Source of the DNA: Agreia sp. Leaf210
GTDB lineage: Bacteria > Actinomycetota > Actinomycetes > Actinomycetales > Microbacteriaceae
Assembly (NCBI RefSeq): GCF_001421485.1
Contig: NZ_LMKK01000005.1
Span: 41,818-105,817, forward strand
Direction: 5' to 3'
DNA length: 64,000 nucleotides
The translations under genes were made by a program, and so were the position numbers. This document shows positions 8,463 to 16,777 of the stretch, piece by piece. The notes beneath the pieces are model-generated. The model was not told the origin of the DNA and searched no databases. It saw only the letters and a list, made by a program, of their open reading frames with translations. How positions within the stretch are numbered: position 1 is the first letter of the stretch; each line of letters starts with the position of its first letter.

Positions 8463-9032
8463 TTAGAACAGGCGAGCGCCGCCGTCGTCGAGGCGTAGCG
8501 ACGACCGCAGCACGGCCGAACCTGTCGTGAGCTCGCCGCTGGTCAGCGGCTCGCAGCGCAGCCCGCCTCTTCCGCGCAGCGCCTTGTGAGCACCCGGGGC
8601 GAGCATCACATCCATCCACGCGCAGGGATTGGCCGGCCGATGCGCGTGGAACAGTACCGGGCCCAGGCCAGAATCGAGCGAGAAATCGGCCCCGCGAAGT
8701 CGATCGACGTCCACCCCGCGAACCAGGATGTTGCGGCGCGTGTCGAGCGGGTCGAGAGCATTGGCGAGACCAAGGGCCCGTTCGACGTACTCGACCGATT
8801 CGACGGCCATGATCGTCACGGAGGCCGTGCGATGCGCCGCCTTGCCGAAGTGCCTGTCGCCGACGATGCCGAGATGGGCTCGAACAGCGACTCGTTCGAA
8901 GTCTTCCGGCCCGACAGCAGGCCGGGGACCGTCTGACGGGCGGCCCTCGTAGCGATGGAGGGTGGAGGCCAGCAGATGCTCGATGCTCACCCGATACTCG
9001 AACTCGAGATTCGACCCGGATGCGTCCTCCAC
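8463..9032 (-). CDS. MOSC domain-containing protein
   Basis: A 189-residue protein matching the MOSC domain, the C-terminal module of molybdenum-cofactor sulfurases and the YiiM/mARC proteins. Features are the charged N-terminal strands (VESVEYVERALGLANALDP), R-R-N-I-L-V-R-G-V-D with the following L-R-G-A-D-F-S-L, and the conserved Cys in RPANPCAWMD. MOSC domains carry sulfur or handle N-hydroxylated substrates with a molybdenum cofactor; the role of this short stand-alone protein is unknown. The start codon is GTG. It ends four bases from the stop of the convergent sdaA gene. Confidence 0.82.
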   Translation of the reverse strand: MEDASGSNLEFEYRVSIEHLLASTLHRYEGRPSDGPRPAVGPEDFERVAVRAHLGIVGDRHFGKAAHRTASVTIMAVESVEYVERALGLANALDPLDTRRNILVRGVDVDRLRGADFSLDSGLGPVLFHAHRPANPCAWMDVMLAPGAHKALRGRGGLRCEPLTSGELTTGSAVLRSSLRLDDGGARLF

Positions 9033-9100
9033 AGAACACAGGCTAGTCGGGCTTTGTTACCCCCGCTTACGAGGGAGGCGGCGCTGTCGGTGGCTCGGGT

Positions 9101-9106
9101 TAGCGT
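9101..9106 (+). promoter_or_regulatory. -10 hexamer TAGCGT, leaderless type
   Basis: TAGCGT is followed by six bases and the GTG at 9113. It is the same arrangement as before other first genes in the window, so the decayed rhodanese gene may still be transcribed. Confidence 0.45.
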
Positions 9107-9112
9107 GAGCGT

Positions 9113-9523
9113 GTGAATACCGTTACGCCAGCCGCGCCCGGGCCCTACCTGCCGTCGTCGACGGTGTCGACGCAGTGGCTCGCCGATCATCTCGGCGCCG
9201 ACAACCTGGCGGTCGTGGCGGCCGCCAACCGGGTGCGACTCCTGTCGCTTCGGCTCGACGTCGCCATCAGCACCATCGTCGTCTACGACGAGAACGATGG
9301 TCTGTGTGCTTCAGAGTCGGCGCACACCCTGCGCGAGGCGGGGTTCGAGCGCGTCGCAGTGCTCACCGGCGGCCGACAGAAGTGGCTCAGCGAGCAGCGA
9401 CCCGTCGACCTGCACGAGCTCGCCCACCGCAACGGGCGGTCACCGCTCTATACCGGCTACGTCTATACCGGCTACGTCTATGCCAGCGTCGACCCGGGTT
9501 ACGTCGAGCCCCGCCTCGCGTAG
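9113..9523 (+). pseudogene. Internally deleted rhodanese/sulfurtransferase remnant
   Basis: The 136-residue reading begins like a SseA-type sulfurtransferase (VSTQWLADHLGADNLAVV) and later has the middle of a rhodanese domain (TIVVYDENDG ... LREAGFERVAVLTGG). The segment between them that normally carries the D-A-R and G-H-I-P-G-A motifs is missing, as is the whole C-terminal domain with the catalytic Cys loop. Full-length members have about 280 residues. The C-terminus is replaced by a short tandem repeat and overlaps the end of the convergent deoR-type gene by 84 bases. It is probably a decaying gene, though a leaderless promoter is still present and a short expressed protein cannot be excluded. 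Confidence 0.6.
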
Positions 9524-10288
9524 CTCGTTAAGCGGCGCGGCTCGGGCGGAATGCCCGGTGATCACGCTGTCGACACCCCCGACGGGCGCGACTCGTCCGA
9601 GGTGAACCTGGCCGATCTTCGACCCGTCAGCCAAGACGATCCGTCTGGTCGCCGCCCCGAGCATCCGTCTCTTGATCTCGGCCTCGGGCAGGTTGATGTT
9701 CGTGATGCCGTGCTCTACGTCGACTCCGTTGCAGCCGATGAACGCGATGTCGGCGTGCAGGCTGTCGAAGAGCCCATCGGCCATCGGGTTCACGAGGGAG
9801 TGCTGGAGCGCCCTCAGCGTGCCGCCGGTGACGATGACGCTGAAGCGGGGCAGCGCCCTCTCGAGCTCGAGCGCGATCTTCAGGCCGTTCGTGATGATCA
9901 CGACGTCGTGCAGATCGGCCCGATCGACGAGAGCCCGGGCTAACGCGGCCGCCGTCGTTCCCACGTCGATGATCACGGAGTCCCCTGGCGACACGAGTGC
10001 CGCGGCATGGGCCGCGATGCGCAGCTTCTCGTCCCACAGAGAACCGAGCGCCTCCTCGAAGGCGGGCTCGGTGCGTCTCGGCGTGGCCGAGGTCACCGCT
10101 CCCCCGTGCACTCGATCGAGCTGACCCGCGGATTCGAGCGCGTCGAGGTCGGATCTGATCGTCACTTCGGAGACCCCGAAGACCACACTCAACTCGGTCA
10201 CCTTGACGAACCCGCCCGCGGCCAGCAGCTCGAGGATGCGGGCGCGACGCACCGGTGCGGGGGCGTTGACGAATTCGAGATCGGACAC
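9440..10288 (-). CDS. DeoR family transcriptional regulator, probable repressor of galTK
   Basis: About 282 residues. Residues 10-65 are a DeoR-type winged helix (RRARILELLAAGGFVKVTEL, then GVSEVTIRSDLDAL, and the hallmark R-V-H-G-G-A). The rest is the sugar-phosphate sensing DeoRC domain (VIIDVGTTAAALARAL, VITNGLKIALELE). The start chosen is GTG at 10288, where homology begins; upstream codons are non-homologous. It is divergent from galT-galK across an AT-rich 105-base gap, so it most likely represses these genes in response to a galactose metabolite. The C-terminus is about 20 residues longer than usual and ends in a repeated D-V-A-G-I, encoded by the 15-base tandem repeat. Confidence 0.9.
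   Translation of the reverse strand: MSDLEFVNAPAPVRRARILELLAAGGFVKVTELSVVFGVSEVTIRSDLDALESAGQLDRVHGGAVTSATPRRTEPAFEEALGSLWDEKLRIAAHAAALVSPGDSVIIDVGTTAAALARALVDRADLHDVVIITNGLKIALELERALPRFSVIVTGGTLRALQHSLVNPMADGLFDSLHADIAFIGCNGVDVEHGITNINLPEAEIKRRMLGAATRRIVLADGSKIGQVHLGRVAPVGGVDSVITGHSARAAPLNELREAGLDVTRVDAGIDVAGIDVAGIER
9448..9477. repeat. 15-bp tandem repeat in overlapping gene ends
   Basis: Two perfect copies of CTATACCGGCTACGT, followed by the first four bases of a third. The repeat lies where the rhodanese remnant (plus, reading repeated Y-T-G-Y-V) and the DeoR gene (minus, reading repeated D-V-A-G-I) overlap. Fifteen bases keep both frames open. Confidence 0.9.
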
Positions 10289-10291
10289 AAG

Positions 10292-10343
10292 ACGACTTTC
10301 GTTTATTTGCGATTGCTTGTCAATTCTTGCCGTGCAATACTGT
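10292..10343 (+). promoter_or_regulatory. AT-rich operator/promoter region between deoR-type gene and galT
   Basis: This is a clear AT-rich island (TTTCGTTTATTTGCGATTGC and onward) in a GC-rich genome, as expected for DeoR-family operators. TACTGT at 10338-10343 is a candidate -10 for galTK, with TTGTCA at 10317-10322 as a weak -35 (15-base spacing). The exact operator is not resolvable by eye. Confidence 0.4.
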
Positions 10344-10393
10344 CGCGTGTTGTGCCGCCGAGCGTGATCCGCGCTCGCGAGAAAGGGCTCGCT

Positions 10394-11515
10394 ATGTCCA
10401 CCATCGCCGTTCGAGAGACTGTGCTCGCAGACGGACGTCAGCTCATCTACTTCGATGACGCAGACACCACCCTGTCGCCCGAGCGACGGCCCGACGCGCG
10501 CGTGCTCGATCCTCGCCCAGCGACCGCGAGCATGAGACAAGACGTGCTGACCGGCGAGTGGGTCTCCATCGCGGCGGCCCGCCAGAACCGTGTGTTCCTC
10601 CCCTCCGATGACGCAGACCCGCTGGCGCCGGCCACACCCACGAACCCCTCCGAGATCCCCGACGTCTACGACGTTGCGGTCTTCGAGAACCGCTCCCCCT
10701 CGTTCGGCCCGCTACTTGTCGACGACAACGCGCCCCGGGGTCTCGACGACCTCGCCGAGCTCGGGCTCGAGCGCACACGTACTTCCGTGGGCCGCTGCGA
10801 AGTCGTGTGCTTCAGCCCAGCGCACACCGGCTCGTTCGCCTCTCAGACCCCCTCGCGCGCCCGCACGATCGTCGAGGCGTGGGCACAGCGCACCGCCGCC
10901 CTGTCGGCCATGCCCTCGATCGAGCAGGTCTTTCCGTTCGAGAACCGCGGCGCCGAGATCGGCGTCACCCTCAACCACCCGCACGGCCAGATCTACGCGT
11001 ACCCCTACGTCACACCGCGCACCACCAAACTGCTCGACTCGATCGACCGGTTCGGCCCCGACATGTTCGCCCAGATCCTCGAGCGCGAACAGGCCTCCGA
11101 GCGCGTGCTGCTGCGCGGCGAGCACTTCACGGCATTCGTGCCCTTCGCGGCGCGCTGGCCCATCGAGGTGCACATGCTGCCGCACCGGCACATCCCTGAC
11201 CTCGCGGCAACGACGAGCGAGGAGCGAGACGAGTTGGCCGTGCTCTACCTGCGTCTCCTTCGCGGAATCGATGCCCTGTACGACACCCCCACGCCCTACA
11301 TCTCCGCCTGGCACCAGGCACCGGTGAACAAAGGCCGCGACGACGTGCGCTTGATGCTGCAGGTCACCTCGCCTCGACGGGCCGCGAATAGGCTCAAGTA
11401 TCTCGCCGGCTCGGAGGCCGCCATGGGCGCCTTCATCGGAGACGTGCCGCCGGAGACATCCGCCGCACTCGTTCGCGAGGCGATCGCCCGCGCTGACCAG
11501 GAGAACCCCGTATGA
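10394..11515 (+). CDS. galT: Galactose-1-phosphate uridylyltransferase
   Basis: A 373-residue GalT of the Leloir pathway, which exchanges UMP between UDP-glucose and galactose-1-phosphate. The active-site His-Pro-His-Gly-Gln motif is seen in NHPHGQIYAYPY, where the second His forms the uridylyl intermediate. The N-terminus has the D-x-x-x-G-E-W-V segment and FENRSPSFGPL. ATG at 10394 follows GAGAAAGGG. The gene overlaps galK by four bases (ATGA), so the two are translationally coupled. No galE is in the window; UDP-glucose epimerase must be encoded elsewhere. Confidence 0.96.
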   Translation: MSTIAVRETVLADGRQLIYFDDADTTLSPERRPDARVLDPRPATASMRQDVLTGEWVSIAAARQNRVFLPSDDADPLAPATPTNPSEIPDVYDVAVFENRSPSFGPLLVDDNAPRGLDDLAELGLERTRTSVGRCEVVCFSPAHTGSFASQTPSRARTIVEAWAQRTAALSAMPSIEQVFPFENRGAEIGVTLNHPHGQIYAYPYVTPRTTKLLDSIDRFGPDMFAQILEREQASERVLLRGEHFTAFVPFAARWPIEVHMLPHRHIPDLAATTSEERDELAVLYLRLLRGIDALYDTPTPYISAWHQAPVNKGRDDVRLMLQVTSPRRAANRLKYLAGSEAAMGAFIGDVPPETSAALVREAIARADQENPV

Positions 11516-12678
11516 CCCACGACGACATCGCAACCCAGGCGGCCACCGACTTCCACACCCGATTCGGCCGCCCGGCCGACGGAGTCTGGTCGGCACCGGG
11601 CCGCGTCAATCTGATCGGCGAGCACACGGACTACAACGAGGGCTTCGTGCTGCCGTTCGCGATCGACCGTCGCACATGGGCGGCAGTCGGCCTGCGCGAC
11701 GACAACACCGCGCGTGTCACCAGCACGTTCAGTGACGAGGAGGTCGAGGTAGAGCTCTCCTCCGTCGGCCCCGAGGAGCTCGACGGATGGTCGGCCTACC
11801 CCCTCGGAATCGCCTGGGCCCTCGGAGAGAACGGCGTCGATCTCGCCCAGCAGCGCGGCTTCGACGCGCACATCGCCTCCGACGTCCCCGTCGGCGCCGG
11901 ACTCTCGTCGTCGGCCGCCATCGAAGGCGCGATCGTCCTCGCTCTCGACGAACGCTGGCAGCTCGGACTCGACAGGCCGACCCTCGCCCGCGTCGGACAG
12001 CTGGCAGAGAACGAGGCCGTCGGCGCACCGACCGGAATCATGGATCAGTCTGCATCCCTCCTCGGGCGACGCGACTCGGCCGTGTTCCTCGACTGCCGCT
12101 CACTGCGCTCCGAGATCGTCGACCTCGGCTTCGCCGGCGCCGGGCTCGCGATCGTCATCATCGACACCAAGGTGAGCCACTCGCACGCGACCGGCGGATA
12201 CGCGGCCCGCCGCGCATCCTGCGAGGCGGGTGCCGCCGCTCTCGGCGTCGAGAGCCTGCGCGACGTCGGCGTCGCCGACCTCGACCGAGCCCGCGAGGTC
12301 ATGAACGACGAGACCTTCCGGCGCGTTCGGCACGTCGTCACCGAGAACGCCCGCGTGCTCGCCACGGTGCGTGCCCTGCGTGAGAGCGGGCCCCTCGCCA
12401 TCGGCGAGATCCTGGATGCGTCGCACGTGTCGATGAGAGACGATTTCGAGATCTCGGTGCCGCAGCTCGACCTCGCTGTCGTGGCCGCTCGTGAGGCCGG
12501 AGCCATCGGCGCCCGCATGACGGGCGGCGGCTTCGGCGGTGCGGCGATCGCTTTGACGCCCGTCGACCTGATTGGCGAGGTGACCGCGCGCGTCACCGAG
12601 GCGTTCGCGGAAGCCGGCTACACCGCACCCGAGATCTTCACGGTCACCCCGTCAGACGGAGCCCAGCGCGAGTTCTAA
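11512..12678 (+). CDS. galK: Galactokinase
   Basis: A 388-residue GHMP kinase that phosphorylates galactose at C1. It contains the galactokinase signature [19 protein letters not shown] (residues 29-47), the ATP-binding [13 protein letters not shown], and the C-terminal [13 protein letters not shown]. The length is typical. It is coupled to galT by an ATGA overlap and is presumably under the same DeoR-type control. Its last 27 bases overlap the 3' end of the convergent yyaL-like gene. Confidence 0.96.
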   Translation: MTHDDIATQAATDFHTRFGRPADGVWSAPGRVNLIGEHTDYNEGFVLPFAIDRRTWAAVGLRDDNTARVTSTFSDEEVEVELSSVGPEELDGWSAYPLGIAWALGENGVDLAQQRGFDAHIASDVPVGAGLSSSAAIEGAIVLALDERWQLGLDRPTLARVGQLAENEAVGAPTGIMDQSASLLGRRDSAVFLDCRSLRSEIVDLGFAGAGLAIVIIDTKVSHSHATGGYAARRASCEAGAAALGVESLRDVGVADLDRAREVMNDETFRRVRHVVTENARVLATVRALRESGPLAIGEILDASHVSMRDDFEISVPQLDLAVVAAREAGAIGARMTGGGFGGAAIALTPVDLIGEVTARVTEAFAEAGYTAPEIFTVTPSDGAQREF

Positions 12679-14508
12679 CTCCCGAGGATCTGTGACCGGC
12701 AGCCGACAGACGAAGTCGGTGCACAGATAGGCGGTGCTGCGACCATCCGAGGTCGCGCGCCCCTCGAGCAGCCCGAAACCCGCCTCGGGCCACTCCCTGG
12801 CCTGCGACTCCGACACGACCACGGTCAGCGACGCGGTGTTTCGGCGCGCCACGTCGACCAGCGAATCGGGTGCGCTCACGGCGGCATCCGGTGTCACGAC
12901 GACCAGCTGCTGTGTCGGATCAAGCAGCCTCTGCACGAGTTCGAGCGTCGCGCCGAATCCGATCGGCCGGGTCAGGGCCTCTGCAGCGACCCCGCCGACC
13001 GTCTGCGAGACGATCTCGCGGTAGCGCGCCTCGCCTGTGAGGTCGAACAGCGTGAGCGCGGCTGAGCAGACTGCGCTGACACCGGAGGGATACGCACCTT
13101 CGGCGGTGTCGACCGCGGCCGCGATGTTCTGCGCCGACAACACGGAGTCCCGCCCGCCCGGCGCGGTGAAGCCGGCGTCGAGGACGGCGTCGACGAGCTG
13201 GCGGGCCCTGATCGCGTAGTGCGCTCGCCCCGTAGCGGCGGCCAGGGCGAGAAGCCCCCCGGCGAATGCGCCGTAATCCTCGAGTGTCGCGGCCGCGTCC
13301 GATCGCCGCGAACCGATGGATGCGCGCAGCAGCAAGCCGTCGGCCCTCACGTGCGACCCGAGCAGGTAGTCGGCGGCTCGCATCGCCGCGTCGATCCACT
13401 CGGCGTGACCGAGCGAGAAGCCGGCGCGCGCGAGTGCCGCTATGGCGAGACCGTTCCAGCCGGTGAGAATCTTCGCGTCGACCGCGGGAGGGGTCTCTCT
13501 AGCCCGACCCGCAGCATCCAGGGCGTAGTAGCCGCCCTCACTCCGCGACCCCGCGACCGTGCTCTCGGAATCCTGCGCGGAGCCGAAGCCGCCCTCCGGC
13601 TGCTGCAGCACCGAGATGAGGAACGACGCGATCCCCTCGGCGGTGTGGCGCGCCTCCGCGGCCTGGGCATCGCGCCCCGCGGCGAGCCTCGCGTACTCGT
13701 CGAGCAGAAGGGCATTGTCGTAGAGCATGCGCTCGTAGTGCGGATCGCTCCAGTCTCGATTCACGCTGTAGCGGAAGAACCCGCCCTCGAGCGGGTCGCG
13801 CAGCGGCGAGCGGCTCATGGTCAGAAGAGTGCGCGCCGCGAGCGGGCTGCCTCTGCGCAGCAGCATCGACAGCACGGGAGCGACGGGGAACTTGGGTGCG
13901 CCGCCGAAGCCCCCGTGGGTGCTGTCTTCGTACGCCTCGAGGTTGCGCACCGCCTGCGCCAATCGCTCTTCGGCGTCGTCGGGAAGCGCCCCCGTGGGCG
14001 TGGCCACGGCGGTCTGCGCCAGCGCATCCGAGATCGCGTCGGCCGTGAGATCGACCTGGTCTCTTCTCGATCTCCACGCGTCGTCGACGGCGTCGAGCAC
14101 TTGAGAGAACGACGGGTGACCCTGAATGGGCACCGGCGGTGAGTAGGTGCCGGCGAAGAACGCCTTGCCCTCCGGGGTGACGAAGACGTTCAGCGGCCAG
14201 CCCAGACCCTGGGTGAATGCGCCGGCCGCCGCGAGGTATACCGAGTCGACCTCGGGATGCTCCTCGCGGTCGACCTTGATCGCCACGAAACCCGAGTTGA
14301 GCTGTGCCGCCAACTGCGGGTCGGAGAACGATTCGCGCGCCATGACGTGGCACCAGTGACAGGTGGAATACCCGATCGAGACGAGCACCGGAACATCGCG
14401 GCGCTTCGCCTCATCGAACGCCTCAGTTCCCCACGCGAACCAGTCCACCGGGTTGTCGGCGTGGGAGCGCAGATAGGGGCTGATCGCATCGCGGAGCCTG
14501 TTCGTCAT
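12652..14508 (-). CDS. YyaL-type thioredoxin-domain protein (DUF255)
   Basis: A 618-residue member of the conserved YyaL/SPATA20 family. The N-terminal thioredoxin-like domain begins [21 protein letters not shown] and holds the Cys pair in STCHWCHVM. The C-terminal two-thirds is an (alpha/alpha)6-barrel resembling N-acyl-glucosamine epimerases ([13 protein letters not shown]). The biochemical role of the family is not established. It is the last gene of the minus-strand operon, 11 bases after the aldo/keto reductase, although this family is often found alone and may simply be co-transcribed. Its 3' end overlaps galK. Confidence 0.9.
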   Translation of the reverse strand: MTNRLRDAISPYLRSHADNPVDWFAWGTEAFDEAKRRDVPVLVSIGYSTCHWCHVMARESFSDPQLAAQLNSGFVAIKVDREEHPEVDSVYLAAAGAFTQGLGWPLNVFVTPEGKAFFAGTYSPPVPIQGHPSFSQVLDAVDDAWRSRRDQVDLTADAISDALAQTAVATPTGALPDDAEERLAQAVRNLEAYEDSTHGGFGGAPKFPVAPVLSMLLRRGSPLAARTLLTMSRSPLRDPLEGGFFRYSVNRDWSDPHYERMLYDNALLLDEYARLAAGRDAQAAEARHTAEGIASFLISVLQQPEGGFGSAQDSESTVAGSRSEGGYYALDAAGRARETPPAVDAKILTGWNGLAIAALARAGFSLGHAEWIDAAMRAADYLLGSHVRADGLLLRASIGSRRSDAAATLEDYGAFAGGLLALAAATGRAHYAIRARQLVDAVLDAGFTAPGGRDSVLSAQNIAAAVDTAEGAYPSGVSAVCSAALTLFDLTGEARYREIVSQTVGGVAAEALTRPIGFGATLELVQRLLDPTQQLVVVTPDAAVSAPDSLVDVARRNTASLTVVVSESQAREWPEAGFGLLEGRATSDGRSTAYLCTDFVCRLPVTDPRELELALGSV

Positions 14509-14519
14509 GGCGCGCCCCG

Positions 14520-15356
14520 TCAGTTGACCTCGTCGGGGTGGCCGCCGACGCGACCGTCTTTCTCCAGCGCGGTGATGGACGCCTGCTCGTCGTCGCTCAG
14601 CTCGAAGTCGAAGATCTGGAAGTTCTCTTCGATGCGCTCGCGGTTGTTCGACTTGGGGAAGATGATGTTGCCCTGCTGGATGTGCCAGCGCAGGATCACT
14701 TGGGCGAGCGACTTGCCGTGGGCCTCAGCAATCTCCTGCACGTTCGGCTCTTTCAGGAGCGCCCCCTGGGCGAGGGGGCTCCACGCCTCGGTCGCGATAC
14801 CGTGCTCGCGGCCGAATGCGGTGATCTCGCGCTGCTGGAACTCGGGGTGCAGCTCGATCTGGTTGACGGCCGGCACCACATCGGTCTCGCCGAGGAGGCG
14901 TGTGAGGTGGTCGACGGTGAAGTTCGAGACGCCGATCGACTTTGCCCGACCTGACTCACGGATCTTCTCGAGGGCCTTCCACGCGTCGACGTAGTTGTCG
15001 TTGGCCGGCGCGGGCCAGTGAATCAGGTAGAGGTCGACGTAGTCGAGCTGCAGGCGGCCGAGGCTCTTCTCGAATGCCTCGAGACCCGATTCGTAGCCCT
15101 GGTCGGCGTTCCACAGCTTCGTGGTGATGAAGAGCTCGTCGCGGTCGATGCCGCTGGTCTTGATGGCGTGACCGACGCCCTCCTCGTTGCCGTAGATCTT
15201 GGCCGTGTCGATGTGCCGGTAGCCCACCTCGAATGCGTCTCTGACGATGCGCGACGTCTTGTCGGGGTCGACCTTGAAGACACCGAAGCCGAGCTGGGGA
15301 ATGGTGTTGCCGTCGTTGAGGGTGACCAGGGGAACGGATGATTCGGAAATAGTCAT
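14520..15356 (-). CDS. Aldo/keto reductase (2,5-diketogluconate-reductase-like)
   Basis: A 278-residue NADPH-dependent AKR. The catalytic tetrad is visible: Asp and Tyr in [14 protein letters not shown], Lys in FITTKLW and His in YLIHWPAP. The cofactor-binding C-terminal segment [20 protein letters not shown] is typical of the AKR5 group. Its ATG overlaps the stop of the lyase-like gene by four bases, so it is translationally coupled to the aberrant ammonia-lyase and may act on the product of that step. The substrate is unknown; the enzymes of this group reduce many carbonyls. Confidence 0.92.
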   Translation of the reverse strand: MTISESSVPLVTLNDGNTIPQLGFGVFKVDPDKTSRIVRDAFEVGYRHIDTAKIYGNEEGVGHAIKTSGIDRDELFITTKLWNADQGYESGLEAFEKSLGRLQLDYVDLYLIHWPAPANDNYVDAWKALEKIRESGRAKSIGVSNFTVDHLTRLLGETDVVPAVNQIELHPEFQQREITAFGREHGIATEAWSPLAQGALLKEPNVQEIAEAHGKSLAQVILRWHIQQGNIIFPKSNNRERIEENFQIFDFELSDDEQASITALEKDGRVGGHPDEVN

Positions 15357-16777
15357 TGATCAATCGTGTCACGTTCACCGGCCGACGCAACGGCCTTGAC
15401 GGCATCGATCACGAGGTCACGGGCGGTGTCGAGACGCCCGATTCGTTCCACCAACTCGGCGGCCAGTCGACGGGTGCCGCGTCCGAGGCGAGGGGGCGTG
15501 TCGAGGCTGCGCACGAGCTCGGCGGCGTGCAGCGCCTCCACGGCGAAGATCTGTCGGCAGAGCCTGATCTGCCGCTGCAGCAGGCGCACGGCCAGGGGCG
15601 CGAACGAGGCCTGATCCTCGACCTGCGACAGCGTCGTTCCGGATGCCGACACCGGGTTCGCGAGGTGCCGCACCTCGGCGAGGCTGGCCGCCGCCGCATA
15701 CCAGCTGAGGCCGGGCACGGCGTTGTCGCCAGAGCGACGGAGCGGGGTGGCGAGGCCTGAGAGCACGGCGATGCGCCGCTCCGAGATACCGGCCAGATGG
15801 GCGAGCGCCACGCGCAGGCTTTCGATAGACAACACCAGTCGGAGCGGCTCGAAGTTGCCGTTCGAGAGCATGGCGCCGTCGCCCTGCGTCACGACGAGCG
15901 GGTTGTCTCCCGGCGCGTTGAGCTCGTCTTCGATCACCGATGCCGCGAGCGCCGTCGCGTCGCGCACGGCGCCGTGAACCTGCGGCACTGTGCGAAACGA
16001 CAGCGGATCCTGCACGGATGCGGCGTGCTCCGCGTCTTCGAGGAGTCCCCCGGAGACTCGAGCGCGGAGGCTCCGGGCCGCCTCCCGCTGCCCGGAGGAC
16101 CGACGACGAGCGTGCACCCGATCATCGAACGGGCTGAGTGAGCCTCCCGACCCCGTGGCGCCCAGTGTTTCGAGCGACAACGCGGCCACCGCATCGGCCT
16201 CGCTCACGAGTGCGCGCAGCTCGGCCACGGCGAGGGCGCCCACGCCGATCGAATAGGAGTTCGCGCTGATCGCCGCGAGCGCCTCCCCCGCCGCGAAGGG
16301 CAGGCCCTGGCGCACACGGGCGGCGACCTCGGCGAGCAGGGCGAGATCGGATGCGCCGACCGAGCCCGTGGCATACACCTCGGGTAGCGGGCCGCCGTCG
16401 AGGAGCCGGGCGTACGCATCCGCGAGCTCTGGGCGCACGCCCGAGCTGCCGAGCGAGAAACCGACCACGCGGGCGAAGATGAGTGCGCGCACCTCGCGCG
16501 GGGCGAGCGGGTCACCGATACTGCCGCGGTGATTGTCGATGATCTGGTTCTGAAACGCGGTGATCTCGTCGGCGGAGACACGGGTGTCGCGACCGGCACC
16601 CAGGTGGGTGTTCAGGCCGTAGACGGCCGATCCCGATTTCTGCACCGACTCGACGACGCGACGTGCGCGGGCGATCGTGCCCACGACATCCGGTGTCAGC
16701 TCGATCGACGCGCCGTCGGCGACGGTCACCACATCGTCGATCGTGATCGGCTGCCCCTCGAGCCGGAGCACACCCAT
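15353..16777 (-). CDS. Aromatic amino acid lyase family protein with aberrant MIO site
   Basis: A 474-residue homologue of histidine/phenylalanine ammonia-lyases, clearly related along its length (YGLNTHLGAG near residue 53, NHRGSIGDPL near 83, GDNPLV, VEDQASFAPLAVR). The MIO electrophile normally forms from Ala-Ser-Gly; here the motif reads GSVGASDLALL, giving Ala142-Ser143-Asp144, confirmed on the DNA at 16346-16354. The catalytic Tyr of the Q-D-P-Y-S-L-R motif is Leu259 (VQDPLSFR). Other site residues (Tyr53, His83, Arg262) are kept. It may lack classical lyase activity or use different chemistry. It overlaps the upstream monooxygenase stop (TGATG) and the downstream aldo/keto reductase start. 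Confidence 0.85.
   Translation of the reverse strand: MGVLRLEGQPITIDDVVTVADGASIELTPDVVGTIARARRVVESVQKSGSAVYGLNTHLGAGRDTRVSADEITAFQNQIIDNHRGSIGDPLAPREVRALIFARVVGFSLGSSGVRPELADAYARLLDGGPLPEVYATGSVGASDLALLAEVAARVRQGLPFAAGEALAAISANSYSIGVGALAVAELRALVSEADAVAALSLETLGATGSGGSLSPFDDRVHARRRSSGQREAARSLRARVSGGLLEDAEHAASVQDPLSFRTVPQVHGAVRDATALAASVIEDELNAPGDNPLVVTQGDGAMLSNGNFEPLRLVLSIESLRVALAHLAGISERRIAVLSGLATPLRRSGDNAVPGLSWYAAAASLAEVRHLANPVSASGTTLSQVEDQASFAPLAVRLLQRQIRLCRQIFAVEALHAAELVRSLDTPPRLGRGTRRLAAELVERIGRLDTARDLVIDAVKAVASAGERDTIDQ

Noticed and set aside
9440..9523. CRISPR-like repeats
   Set aside because: The repeat is a 15-base tandem duplication with no spacers, and no cas genes are present anywhere in the window.
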